This document shows positions 37,908-45,956 of a DNA stretch of 64,000 nucleotides, one piece after another. Location: positions 3,906,001 to 3,970,000 of the forward strand of contig NZ_CP054932.1 in assembly GCF_013364275.1 (NCBI RefSeq), written 5' to 3'. A program made the translations under genes and the position numbers. The notes below the pieces were generated by a model. It was not told the DNA's origin. It worked only from the letters and a program-made list of their open reading frames with translations, and ran no database searches. The stretch comes from Actinomadura sp. NAK00032 (GTDB lineage: Bacteria; Actinomycetota; Actinomycetes; Streptosporangiales; Streptosporangiaceae). Position 1 is the stretch's first letter; each line of letters opens with the position of its first letter.

Positions 37908-39062
37908 GTGGATTTCGACCGGAGCGACCCCTATCCCTGCTACGCGCGGGCCCGGGAGGCGCCGGGCCTGACCTTCGTGCCCGAGCTGGACGCCTGGCTC
38001 GTCGCCCGGCACGCCGACGCGCGCGCGGTCCTGCGGGACCCGGAGGCGTTCTCGTCGGCGAACGCGCTGAAGCCGGACGTGGTGCCGGGCCCGGAGGCGG
38101 TCGAGGTGCTGCGCTCGGTCCCGGCGGGACGTCCGGTGGTGCTCACGGCCGACGGCGACGACCACCGGCGCGTCCGCGAGCCGCTCAGCCGCGGGCTGTC
38201 GCCCAAGCGGGTCGAGGCGGCCATCCCGTTCATCACCCGGCGAGCCGAGGAGCTGGTCGCCTCGTTCGCCGGTGACCACCGGGTCGAGCTGATGGGACGG
38301 TGCGCCCGCGTCCTGCCGGGGGAGGTCATCGGGCACCTCCTCGGCCTCGACCCGGCGGACGTGCCCGACCTGATCGAGGGCAGCCACCGCGCCGAGGACC
38401 TGGTGTTCCGGCGGATGAGCACGGCCGAGCAGGTCGCGGCGGCGCGGGCCGTCGCGGGGATGAAGCGGCTCCTGGACGCCCACGCCCGCGGCAGCGCCGG
38501 CGCCGACGGCCTGTGCGGTGAGATGGTCCGGGGGATCGAGCCGCACGGCACGCTCGTCTCCAATCTGCAGAACCTGATGCTCGCCGGGCACCTGACGACG
38601 ACCGCGCTGATCGGCACGGCGGTGCTGCACCTGCTCCGCGACCGGGAGCAGTGGGAGCTGCTGTGCGCGCGGCCCGAGCTGGCCCCGGCGGCCGTGGAGG
38701 AGGCGGCGCGCTACGACACGGCGATCCAGGGGTTGCGCCGGGTCGCGACGCGGCCCGTGGCGCCGGCCGGGACGGAACTGCCCGCGGGCGCGGAGGTCTT
38801 CGTCGCGTTCGGGGCCGCCGGACGCGACCCGGACGCCCACGAGCGGCCCGACGAGTTCGACATCACCCGCGCACCCGCGCGGCACCTGGCGTTCGGGCAC
38901 GGCGCGCACGCGTGCCCCGGCGCCCACCTCGCCCGCGCGCAGGTCCGGATCACCCTGGAGACGCTGGCCCGGGAGCTGCCGGGGCTGCGGCTCGCGGAAC
39001 CGGCCGAGATGGAGCCGAGCCTGATCCACCGTTCCCCGAAGGAGCTGGTCGTTACCTGGTGA
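37908..39062 (+). CDS. Cytochrome P450 with atypical I-helix
   Basis: A 384-residue bacterial class P450. The haem loop FGHGAHACPG holds the thiolate Cys336, and the K-helix ExxR is present as EAAR. The I-helix reads LAGHLTTT, so the acidic residue normally before the conserved Thr (AGHETT or AGxDT) is Leu, which may alter oxygen activation. The substrate is unknown. The start is GTG with GGAGGGA upstream. The stop TGA overlaps an ATG of the next frame (TGATG), so it is probably coupled to the toroid cyclase-like gene. It follows murA by 52 nt. Confidence 0.9.
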   Translation: MDFDRSDPYPCYARAREAPGLTFVPELDAWLVARHADARAVLRDPEAFSSANALKPDVVPGPEAVEVLRSVPAGRPVVLTADGDDHRRVREPLSRGLSPKRVEAAIPFITRRAEELVASFAGDHRVELMGRCARVLPGEVIGHLLGLDPADVPDLIEGSHRAEDLVFRRMSTAEQVAAARAVAGMKRLLDAHARGSAGADGLCGEMVRGIEPHGTLVSNLQNLMLAGHLTTTALIGTAVLHLLRDREQWELLCARPELAPAAVEEAARYDTAIQGLRRVATRPVAPAGTELPAGAEVFVAFGAAGRDPDAHERPDEFDITRAPARHLAFGHGAHACPGAHLARAQVRITLETLARELPGLRLAEPAEMEPSLIHRSPKELVVTW

Positions 39063-39112
39063 TGACCGAATCCTGCAAGACGGGCGCGGGTGCCGGCGGC
39101 CAGGCTGGAGCC

Positions 39113-39976
39113 ATGGACATCGACAAGGCATCCGACTTCATGGCCACGCACGCGCGCCTGCTCGACCGGCGCCGCTTCGAGGTGCTGGCGGGGGACGGCG
39201 ACCGGGACGCGCTGCTGTCCGCGCTGAACGCCTACCGGAACCCCGACGGCGGCTACGGGCGCGGGCTGGAACCCGACCTGCGGTCCCGGACGAGCCAGCC
39301 GGGCCCGGCCCTGCACGCCTTCGAGGTCTTCGAGGAACTGGCCCCCGCCACGGCGCCGGAGGCCGCCGCGCTCTGCGACTGGCTGGAGTCGGTCGCGCTG
39401 CCGGACGGCGGCGTCCCGTTCGCGCTGCCCATGCCCGACCCGGCCGGGTCCGCTCCGTTCTGGGCGGGCGCCGACACCGGGTCGTCCTCGCTGCAGATCA
39501 CCGCCGTGGTCGCCGCGATGGCGCACCGCGTCGGCGTCCACGACGAGGCCGTCGCCGGGCATCCGTGGCTGGAGCGCGCGACCCGCTACTGCCTCGACAC
39601 CGTCCGGGCGAAGGACGAACTGCACGCGCTGGAGCTGGCGTTCGCGCTCTGGCTCGCCGACGCCGTCGAGGACACCGAGATCATCGCGGCGCTCGGCGCG
39701 CACATTCCGGAGAGCGGCTGCGTGCACGTCCAGGGCGGCTTGGAGGACGAGATGATGCGGCCCCTCGACTTCGCGCCCTATCCCGGACGCCCCGTCAGGG
39801 CGCTGTTCAAGGACGAGGTCGTGCGGGCCGAGCTGCGGCGCCTCGACGAGGAGCAGCAGGACGACGGCGGCTGGCGCGTCGACTTCGCCAGCTACTCGCC
39901 GGCCGCCGGGCTGGAATGGCGGGGCCATCAGACCGTCAAGGCCGTCTCCATCCTGACCCGCGCCGCCGTGGGCTGA
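39113..39976 (+). CDS. Alpha-alpha toroid protein, prenyltransferase/squalene-oxidase repeat-like
   Basis: A 287-residue protein with QW-like elements (NPDGGYGRGLEPDL, LPDGGVPF, EQQDDGGWRVDFASY) spaced along alternating helices, the mark of the terpene cyclase/prenyltransferase toroid superfamily. No DxDD or DDxxD catalytic motif is evident, so it may bind rather than cyclise. The start is ATG 39113 with a close GGAG, or ATG 39062, which overlaps the P450 stop and would add 17 residues. The pairing with a P450 suggests oxidation of a hydrophobic product. Confidence 0.7.
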   Translation: MDIDKASDFMATHARLLDRRRFEVLAGDGDRDALLSALNAYRNPDGGYGRGLEPDLRSRTSQPGPALHAFEVFEELAPATAPEAAALCDWLESVALPDGGVPFALPMPDPAGSAPFWAGADTGSSSLQITAVVAAMAHRVGVHDEAVAGHPWLERATRYCLDTVRAKDELHALELAFALWLADAVEDTEIIAALGAHIPESGCVHVQGGLEDEMMRPLDFAPYPGRPVRALFKDEVVRAELRRLDEEQQDDGGWRVDFASYSPAAGLEWRGHQTVKAVSILTRAAVG

Positions 39977-40055
39977 GCCCGCCGCCGTGGGACCATGAAG
40001 GGTCCCATCCGCGCTGCGGCGCCGGACGCCCAGCAGACGGCACCGGAGGCTCCCG

Positions 40056-41657
40056 ATGGACAACGGCCCGGGCTACACGGCGCTCACCCCGCTCGCGTTC
40101 CTCAACAGGTCGGCGGAGGTGTTCCCCGGCAAGACCGCCTACGTCCACGGGGACCGCCGCGCCACCTACGCCGAGTTCGCCGCCGAGGCGACGCGGCTGG
40201 CGCACGCGCTGCGGGCGTCCGGCATCGGACCCGGCGACCGCGTCGCCTACCTGGCGCCCAACGTCCCCGAGCTGCTCGTCGCCCACTTCGCCGTGCCGCT
40301 GGCCGGGGCCGTGCTCGTCGCGATCAACACGCGGCTCGCGCCCGCGGAGATCCGCTACATCCTCGACCACTCGGGAGCGAAGGCCCTGGTCGTGGACGCG
40401 GCCCTGCACCCGTCGATCGCGCCGGTCGCGGACGGCCTGCCGCCGGTCGTCACGGTCCCGGCGGCGGGCGCGGACGCCGACCCGGCGGTCGGCGGCACCG
40501 CCTACGCCGACCTGCTGGCACGCGGCTCCGACGACCCGCTGCCCGGGGACGTCCACGACGAGAACGCCGCCATCTCGATCAACTACACCTCCGGCACCAC
40601 GGGACGTCCCAAAGGCGTCGTCTACACCCATCGCGGCGCCTACCTGAACGCGCTCGGCGAAGTCCTGCACTCCTGCCACACGCCCGGCAGCGTCTACCTG
40701 TGGACGCTGCCGATGTTCCACTGCAACGGCTGGTGCACGCCGTGGGCGCTCGCCGCGATCGGCGGGACGCAGGTGTGCCTGCGCGCCGTCGACGCCGGCG
40801 AGGTGTGGCGGCTCATCGACGCCGAAGGCGTCACCCACCTCAACGGCGCCCCGACGGTGCTGGTCGCGATCGCGAACGCGGCGCGGGCGCACCCGCTGGA
40901 GCGGCCGCTGACGGTCACGACGGCGGGCGCCCCGCCGAGCCCGACGATCATCGGGCAGATGGAGCGGCTCGGCGCGCGCATCGTGCACGTCTACGGGCTC
41001 ACCGAGACCTACGGGCCGTACTCGGTGTGCGAGCCGCAGCCCGGCTGGCCGGGCCTTCCCGCCGGCGACCGGGCCCGGCTGCTGGCCCGGCAGGGCGTCG
41101 GCATGGTCCAGACGGACGGGCTGCGCGTCGTCGACGACGCCATGCGCGACGTCCCCGCCGACGGGGAGACGCTCGGCGAGATCGTCATGCGCGGCAACAA
41201 CGTCATGAAGGGCTACCACCGCGACGAGGAGGCCACCGCGCACGCGTTCCGCGGCGGCTGGTTCCACTCCGGCGACCTCGGCGTCCGCCACCCGGACGGC
41301 TACGTCGAGCTGCGCGACCGGTCCAAGGACATCATCATCTCCGGCGGCGAGAACATCTCGACGGTCGAGGTCGAGCGGGCCATCGACTCGCACCCGGCCG
41401 TGCTGGAGGTCGCCGTCGTCGCCGTGCCCGACGACACGTGGGGCGAGCGGCCCAAGGCGTTCGTCGTGCTCCGCGACGGGCACGCCGCGACCGGGGACGA
41501 GCTGATCGAGCACGTCCGGGCGGACCTCGCCCGGTACAAGGCGCCCGACGCGGTGGAGTTCGTCGCCGAACTGCCGAAGACGTCCACCGGCAAGATCCAG
41601 AAGTTCCAGCTCCGGGAGCGGGAGTGGGCCGGGCGGGACACCCGCGTCCAGGGCTGA
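40056..41657 (+). CDS. AMP-dependent acyl-CoA synthetase (FadD-like)
   Basis: An ANL-superfamily adenylating enzyme of 533 residues that activates a carboxylic acid with ATP and ligates CoA. The P-loop YTSGTTGRPKGV, the A5 motif VYGLTETYGP, the A7/A8 SGDLGVRHPDGYVELRDRSK and the catalytic Lys in KTSTGKIQKF are all present. It resembles medium or short fatty-acyl/aryl-CoA ligases; the substrate cannot be fixed. It is followed co-directionally by a flavin monooxygenase and an aconitase, perhaps a small catabolic or biosynthetic cluster. Confidence 0.92.
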   Translation: MDNGPGYTALTPLAFLNRSAEVFPGKTAYVHGDRRATYAEFAAEATRLAHALRASGIGPGDRVAYLAPNVPELLVAHFAVPLAGAVLVAINTRLAPAEIRYILDHSGAKALVVDAALHPSIAPVADGLPPVVTVPAAGADADPAVGGTAYADLLARGSDDPLPGDVHDENAAISINYTSGTTGRPKGVVYTHRGAYLNALGEVLHSCHTPGSVYLWTLPMFHCNGWCTPWALAAIGGTQVCLRAVDAGEVWRLIDAEGVTHLNGAPTVLVAIANAARAHPLERPLTVTTAGAPPSPTIIGQMERLGARIVHVYGLTETYGPYSVCEPQPGWPGLPAGDRARLLARQGVGMVQTDGLRVVDDAMRDVPADGETLGEIVMRGNNVMKGYHRDEEATAHAFRGGWFHSGDLGVRHPDGYVELRDRSKDIIISGGENISTVEVERAIDSHPAVLEVAVVAVPDDTWGERPKAFVVLRDGHAATGDELIEHVRADLARYKAPDAVEFVAELPKTSTGKIQKFQLREREWAGRDTRVQG

Positions 41658-41777
41658 TCCACAAGCCGGGAACCCCTGCCGCATCGGGCCTCCCGCCGGG
41701 GTGAGGACGGGCCGTTCGTGGGAAGTGTTCCCTGCGCGGGGGCCGGGCCGCCGGCCGTTCGTCGAGAGGGGAGCGTG

Positions 41778-43334
41778 ATGGCGCCCACCGGGAGGCCGAC
41801 CGGGAACGTGCTGATCGTGGGGGCGGGCCCGACCGGGCTCCTGCTGGCGGGGGACCTGGCCGCGGCGGGCATCGGCTGCACGGTGCTGGAACGCCGCGCC
41901 GAGGAGACGAGCGGCCTGACGCGGGCGTTCGCCGTGCACGCCCGCACCCTGGAGACCCTGGACGCGCGCGGCGCCGCCGCCGGCCTGATCGCCGCGGGCA
42001 CGCGGGTCGGCGCGCTGCGGCTGCTCGGCGCGACCGCCCTCGACCTCTCGCGGCTGCCGGGCCGCTTCCCGTTCGTCCTCGTCGTCCCGCAGTACGAGAC
42101 CGAACGCGTCCTGAGGGAGCGGGCGCTGGCGGCGGGCGCGGAGGTCGTGCACGGCGCCGAGGTCACCGGGCTCCGCCAGGACGCCGCCGGCGTGGACGTC
42201 GAGGTCCGGACCGCCGGCGGCGCGACCTCGGCCCGCCGCGCCTCCTACGTGGTGGGCGCCGACGGGGTCCGCAGCACCGTCCGGCACGAGCTCGGGCTGC
42301 CGTTCCCCGGCCGCGCGGCGGTGCGCTCGGTGATGCTCGCCGACGTCCGGCTGGACGAGGCGCCCGCCGCCACCCTGACCGTCGGCGCCGTCGGCGACGC
42401 GTTCGCGTTCATCGCCCCGTTCGGCGACGGCTGGTACCGGGTGATCGCCTGGAACCGGCGGCACCAGGCGCCCGACTCCGAGCCCGTCGACATGGCCGAG
42501 CTGCGCGAGGTCGTCCGCCGCGCGCTCGGCACCGACCACGGCATGCGCGACCCGCGCTGGACGTCCCGGTTCCACAGCGACGAGCGGCAGGTCCCGAGGT
42601 ACCGGGTCGGGCGGGTGTTCCTCGCCGGCGACGCCGCGCACGTCCACTCCCCGGCGGGCGGGCAGGGCATGAACACCGGGATCCAGGACGCGGCGAACCT
42701 CGGCTGGAAGCTCGCCGCCGAACTGCGCGGATGGGCGCCGTCGTGGCTGCTCGACAGCTACCACGAGGAGCGGCACCCGGTCGGGCGGCAGGTCCTGCGG
42801 GGCAGCGGCGCGCTGCTGCGGTTCGCGCTCGCCGAGCCGCGCTGGCTGCGCGCGGCCCGCGGCGCCGCGGCCTGGGCGGCGACGCACGCCCGGCCGGTGG
42901 CGCGGCGGCTGGCGGGCGCCGTCTCCGGCATCGACATCGCCTACCCGGCGCCGCGCGGATCCCACCGGCTCGCCGGCCGCCGCGCCCCCGACGTCCCGCT
43001 GGCGGGCGGCCCGCCCCGGCTGCACGAGCTGCTCGGCGACGGGAGGTTCGTCCTCGTCGTCGCCGCGAACGACCCCGCCGTCACCTACCTGGCGACGAAG
43101 CGGTGGGCGGGCCGGGTGCACTGCGCGCTCGCCGGCGGCGCCACCCGCACGACCGCGCTGGTGCGGCCGGACGGCTACATCGCCTGGGCCACCGACGAGA
43201 CCGCCCCGGACCGGCGCGCCGCCGAGATCCGCGACGCGCTGGGCCACTGGTGCGGGCCGCCCGCCGACCGCGCCGTCCACGAACACCGCCGGATCGGGAG
43301 CGTCCCGGGCGACGGCACGGAGCAGAGGAGCTGA
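41778..43334 (+). CDS. FAD-dependent monooxygenase, PHBH/aromatic polyketide hydroxylase type
   Basis: A class A flavoprotein hydroxylase of 518 residues. The FAD Rossmann motif is VGAGPTGLLLAGDLAAAG near the N-terminus. The DG motif region reads YVVGADGVRSTVRHELG, and the GD motif is GDAAHVHSPAGGQGMNTGI. The C-terminal 110 residues form the thioredoxin-like domain seen in RdmE, MhpA and rifampicin monooxygenase (ALVRPDGYIAWAT). ATG 41778 was chosen for AGGGGAG at 5 nt; a longer frame upstream is unlikely. It ends 4 nt before the aconitase gene, so the two are in one operon. Confidence 0.9.
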   Translation: MAPTGRPTGNVLIVGAGPTGLLLAGDLAAAGIGCTVLERRAEETSGLTRAFAVHARTLETLDARGAAAGLIAAGTRVGALRLLGATALDLSRLPGRFPFVLVVPQYETERVLRERALAAGAEVVHGAEVTGLRQDAAGVDVEVRTAGGATSARRASYVVGADGVRSTVRHELGLPFPGRAAVRSVMLADVRLDEAPAATLTVGAVGDAFAFIAPFGDGWYRVIAWNRRHQAPDSEPVDMAELREVVRRALGTDHGMRDPRWTSRFHSDERQVPRYRVGRVFLAGDAAHVHSPAGGQGMNTGIQDAANLGWKLAAELRGWAPSWLLDSYHEERHPVGRQVLRGSGALLRFALAEPRWLRAARGAAAWAATHARPVARRLAGAVSGIDIAYPAPRGSHRLAGRRAPDVPLAGGPPRLHELLGDGRFVLVVAANDPAVTYLATKRWAGRVHCALAGGATRTTALVRPDGYIAWATDETAPDRRAAEIRDALGHWCGPPADRAVHEHRRIGSVPGDGTEQRS

Positions 43335-43338
43335 GAGC

Positions 43339-45291
43339 ATGGCAGACGGCACGGGGGGCCGTAACGCCGCCCGCAAACTGATCGCCTCGCATCTGGTGAG
43401 CGGTGAGATGCGGCCGGGCGCCGAGATCGGGATCCGCGTCGACCAGACGCTCACCCAGGACGCGACCGGCACGCTGGTGATGCTGGAGCTGGAGGCGCTC
43501 GACCTGGACCGGGTCCGCACGGACGTGTCCGTCCAATATGTCGACCACAACCTGCTGCAGGCCGACGAGCGGAACATGGCCGACCACATCTTCCTGCGGT
43601 CCGCCGCCCGCCGGTACGGGCTCTGGTACTCCAAGCCCGGCAACGGCGTGTCGCACCCGACGCACATGCAGCGCTTCGGCGTGCCCGGCGCCACGATGGT
43701 CGGCTCCGACTCCCACACCTGCGCGGCGGGTTCGCTCGGCATGCTGGCGATCGGCGTCGGCGGGCTGGAGGTCGCGATGGCGATGGCGGGGGAGCCGCTG
43801 CACGTGACGATGCCGGAGATCTGGGGCGTCCGGCTGACCGGCGAGCTGCCGCCCTGGTGCAGCGCCAAGGACGTGATCCTGGAGATGCTGCGCCGGCACG
43901 GGGTGCGCGGCGGCGTCAACCGGATCATCGAGTACCACGGGCCCGGCCTCGCCGCGCTGACCGCGATGGACCGGCACGTCATCGCCAACATGGGCGCCGA
44001 ACTGGGCGCGACGACGACGGTGTTCCCGGCCGACGGGCAGGTCCGCGCGTTCCTGCGCGCCGAGGACCGCGAGGACGACTTCACCGAGCTCACCGCCGAC
44101 CCGGACGCGTCCTACGACGTCACCGAGGAGATCGACCTGTCCGCGCTGGAGCCGCTGATCGCCCGCCCCAGTTCGCCCGGCGACGTCGTCCCGGTGCGGG
44201 AGGCCGCGGGGGAGGAGGTCCACCAGGTCGTCATCGGCTCGTCGGCGAACCCCGGGCTGCGCGACTTCGCGTCCGTCGCGGCCATCGTGAAGGGCCGCCA
44301 GGTGCATCCGCGGGTGTCGCTGGACGTGAACCCGACGTCCCGGCAGATCCTCGTCGACCTCACCAGGATGGGCGCGACCGCCGACCTCGTCCAGGCCGGC
44401 GCCCGCATCCACCAGACCGGCTGCATGGGCTGCATCGGCATGGGGCAGGCGCCCGCGATCGGCCGCAACAGCCTGCGGACCATGCCGCGCAACTTCCCCG
44501 GCCGCTCCGGCACCAAGGACGACCTGGTCTGGCTGTGCTCGCCGGAGACCGCCGCGGCCGCCGCGCTCACCGGCCGGATCACCGACCCGCGCGACCTCGG
44601 CATGGACCCGCCGGCCGTCCGCCTCCCGGCCGCCTCCAGCGTCAACCGCGACATGCTCGAAGGGCCGCCGCCCGCGGACGAGGCCCGCCGCGTCGAACTG
44701 GAGAAGGCGCCGAGCATCGGCGTCCTGCCGGAACTGGACCCGCTCCCGGACGAACTGGAGATCCCCGTCGCCATCAAGGTCGGCGACGACGTCTCCACCG
44801 ACGAGATCCTGCCCGCGGGCGCGCGGGCCCTGCCGTTCCGCAGCGACATCGCGCGGCTCGCCGACTTCACCTTCGTCCAGCTCGACGAGGACTACCCGGC
44901 CCGCGCCCGCGAGACCGGCCCGCACGCCGTCGTCGGCGGCCGCAACTACGGCCAGGGCTCGTCCCGCGAGCACGCCGCCATCGCGCCCCGCCACCTCGGC
45001 CTGCGGCTCGTCCTGGCCCGCGGGTACGCGCGGATCCACTGGCAGAACCTCGTCAACTTCGGGATCCTGCCCCTCGAATTCACCGCCGAGGACGACTACG
45101 ACCGCGTGGAGCAGGGCGACGTGCTGCGCATGGAGAACATCCGGGACGCCCTGAAGGCCGGGACCGAGATCGACGTCCGCAACACCACCCGCAACGAGAC
45201 GTACCGGGCACGGCACCGCCTGTCCCCGCGCCAGCGAGACCTGGTAGCCGCCGGCGGCCAGATCCCCCTCCTCCGCACCCGCCCCACCTGA
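43339..45291 (+). CDS. Aconitate hydratase, short (Aquifex-type) form
   Basis: A [4Fe-4S] dehydratase of 650 residues, much shorter than the 900-residue AcnA. Cluster ligands are the Cys of SDSHTCAAGS and the pair in GCMGCIG. Substrate and swivel-domain motifs are YVDHNLLQ, NPGLRDF, GDDVSTDEILPAG and GRNYGQGSSREHAA. It best fits the putative aconitase subfamily of mitochondrial-like architecture. It may serve the TCA cycle or a homologous isomerisation in the pathway of its neighbours. AGAGGAG lies upstream of the ATG, and the gap to the monooxygenase gene is only 4 nt. Confidence 0.9.
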   Translation: MADGTGGRNAARKLIASHLVSGEMRPGAEIGIRVDQTLTQDATGTLVMLELEALDLDRVRTDVSVQYVDHNLLQADERNMADHIFLRSAARRYGLWYSKPGNGVSHPTHMQRFGVPGATMVGSDSHTCAAGSLGMLAIGVGGLEVAMAMAGEPLHVTMPEIWGVRLTGELPPWCSAKDVILEMLRRHGVRGGVNRIIEYHGPGLAALTAMDRHVIANMGAELGATTTVFPADGQVRAFLRAEDREDDFTELTADPDASYDVTEEIDLSALEPLIARPSSPGDVVPVREAAGEEVHQVVIGSSANPGLRDFASVAAIVKGRQVHPRVSLDVNPTSRQILVDLTRMGATADLVQAGARIHQTGCMGCIGMGQAPAIGRNSLRTMPRNFPGRSGTKDDLVWLCSPETAAAAALTGRITDPRDLGMDPPAVRLPAASSVNRDMLEGPPPADEARRVELEKAPSIGVLPELDPLPDELEIPVAIKVGDDVSTDEILPAGARALPFRSDIARLADFTFVQLDEDYPARARETGPHAVVGGRNYGQGSSREHAAIAPRHLGLRLVLARGYARIHWQNLVNFGILPLEFTAEDDYDRVEQGDVLRMENIRDALKAGTEIDVRNTTRNETYRARHRLSPRQRDLVAAGGQIPLLRTRPT

Positions 45292-45312
45292 CCTGACGCC
45301 GTGCGTAGCGGC

Positions 45313-45388
45313 GTGGGGGGCGACCCCCACACCCCCGGGGCGTACTAACGGTCGTCCTCCACTCCGCTGGCGCTCCGTTCCGGACGCC
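45313..45388 (+). repeat. Intergenic hairpin repeat copy 1
   Basis: A 76-nt unit beginning with the self-complementary GTGGGGGGCGACCCCCAC and ending with a second GC-rich tract (CTCCGTTCCGGACGCC). It is the first of two direct copies between the convergent aconitase and DUF2795 genes and could also terminate transcription. Confidence 0.75.
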
Positions 45389-45399
45389 GGCGTTTCATT

Positions 45400-45476
45400 G
45401 TGGGGGGCGACCCCCACACCCCCGGAGGGCTACTAACGGTCGTCCTCCACTCCGCTGGCGCTCCGCTCCGGACGCC
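45400..45476 (+). repeat. Intergenic hairpin repeat copy 2
   Basis: A 77-nt second copy, nearly identical to the unit 11 nt upstream: same GTGGGGGGCGACCCCCAC hairpin, then CTAACGGTCGTCCTCCACTC. It ends 3 nt before the DUF2795 stop. Confidence 0.75.
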
Positions 45477-45478
45477 CG

Positions 45479-45877
45479 TTAGTAGCGGCGTTCCTCGCGG
45501 CCGTAGCCGAGTTCTTCGGCTATGTCGGCGACGTTCTCGTATTCGCGCTTGGGGAGGGTCCGCAGCTGGTCGACGGCCTCGTCCGGGGCGCCGGCCTCGG
45601 CGGCGTGGCGGACCAGTTCGTTCGGGCGGGCCGGGTAGCGGACGCCGGTGAGCATCCGGGCGAGGGCGCTGCGGCCCTCCACGTCCTGGGCGCTCATGCC
45701 GGGCGGGGAGCCCTCGCGGTCCCCGGCGGCGGGCGCGTTCGGGTCCGCCGGGTAGTCGTCGGAGAAGGGCTCGGGCTCCTTGAACTCCTCGGCGTGGGTG
45801 GAGTGCCCGCCGCTGACCATGCCGTGCGTCTCGCGGCCGATCTCGTCATCGGCCCTCGGTCCGTGCTTGTCGCTCAT
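45479..45877 (-). CDS. DUF2795 domain-containing protein
   Basis: A 132-residue acidic small protein. The first half is low complexity (DKHGPRADDEIGRETHGMVS, then Pro/Asp/Glu-rich) and typical of actinobacterial DUF2795 proteins, which begin with a DKHGPR motif. The C-terminal YPARPNELVRHA and LPKREYENVADIAEELG form the DUF2795 domain. The function is unknown. The start MSDKHGPR was chosen by homology; an ATG three codons upstream is also possible and neither has a strong ribosome binding site. Confidence 0.8.
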   Translation of the reverse strand: MSDKHGPRADDEIGRETHGMVSGGHSTHAEEFKEPEPFSDDYPADPNAPAAGDREGSPPGMSAQDVEGRSALARMLTGVRYPARPNELVRHAAEAGAPDEAVDQLRTLPKREYENVADIAEELGYGREERRY

Positions 45878-45956
45878 GTCAGGCATGGGGAGAGCGTTCC
45901 CGGGCGGCCGTGTCCAAACATGCGGCCGATCTTGCGCGGCCCCGTGCCGGGCGGGA

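Noticed and set aside
45400..45651. Plus-strand frame across the hairpin repeat and the DUF2795 3' end
   Set aside because: Starts inside the repeat and is a shadow of the minus-strand gene, with no recognisable domain.
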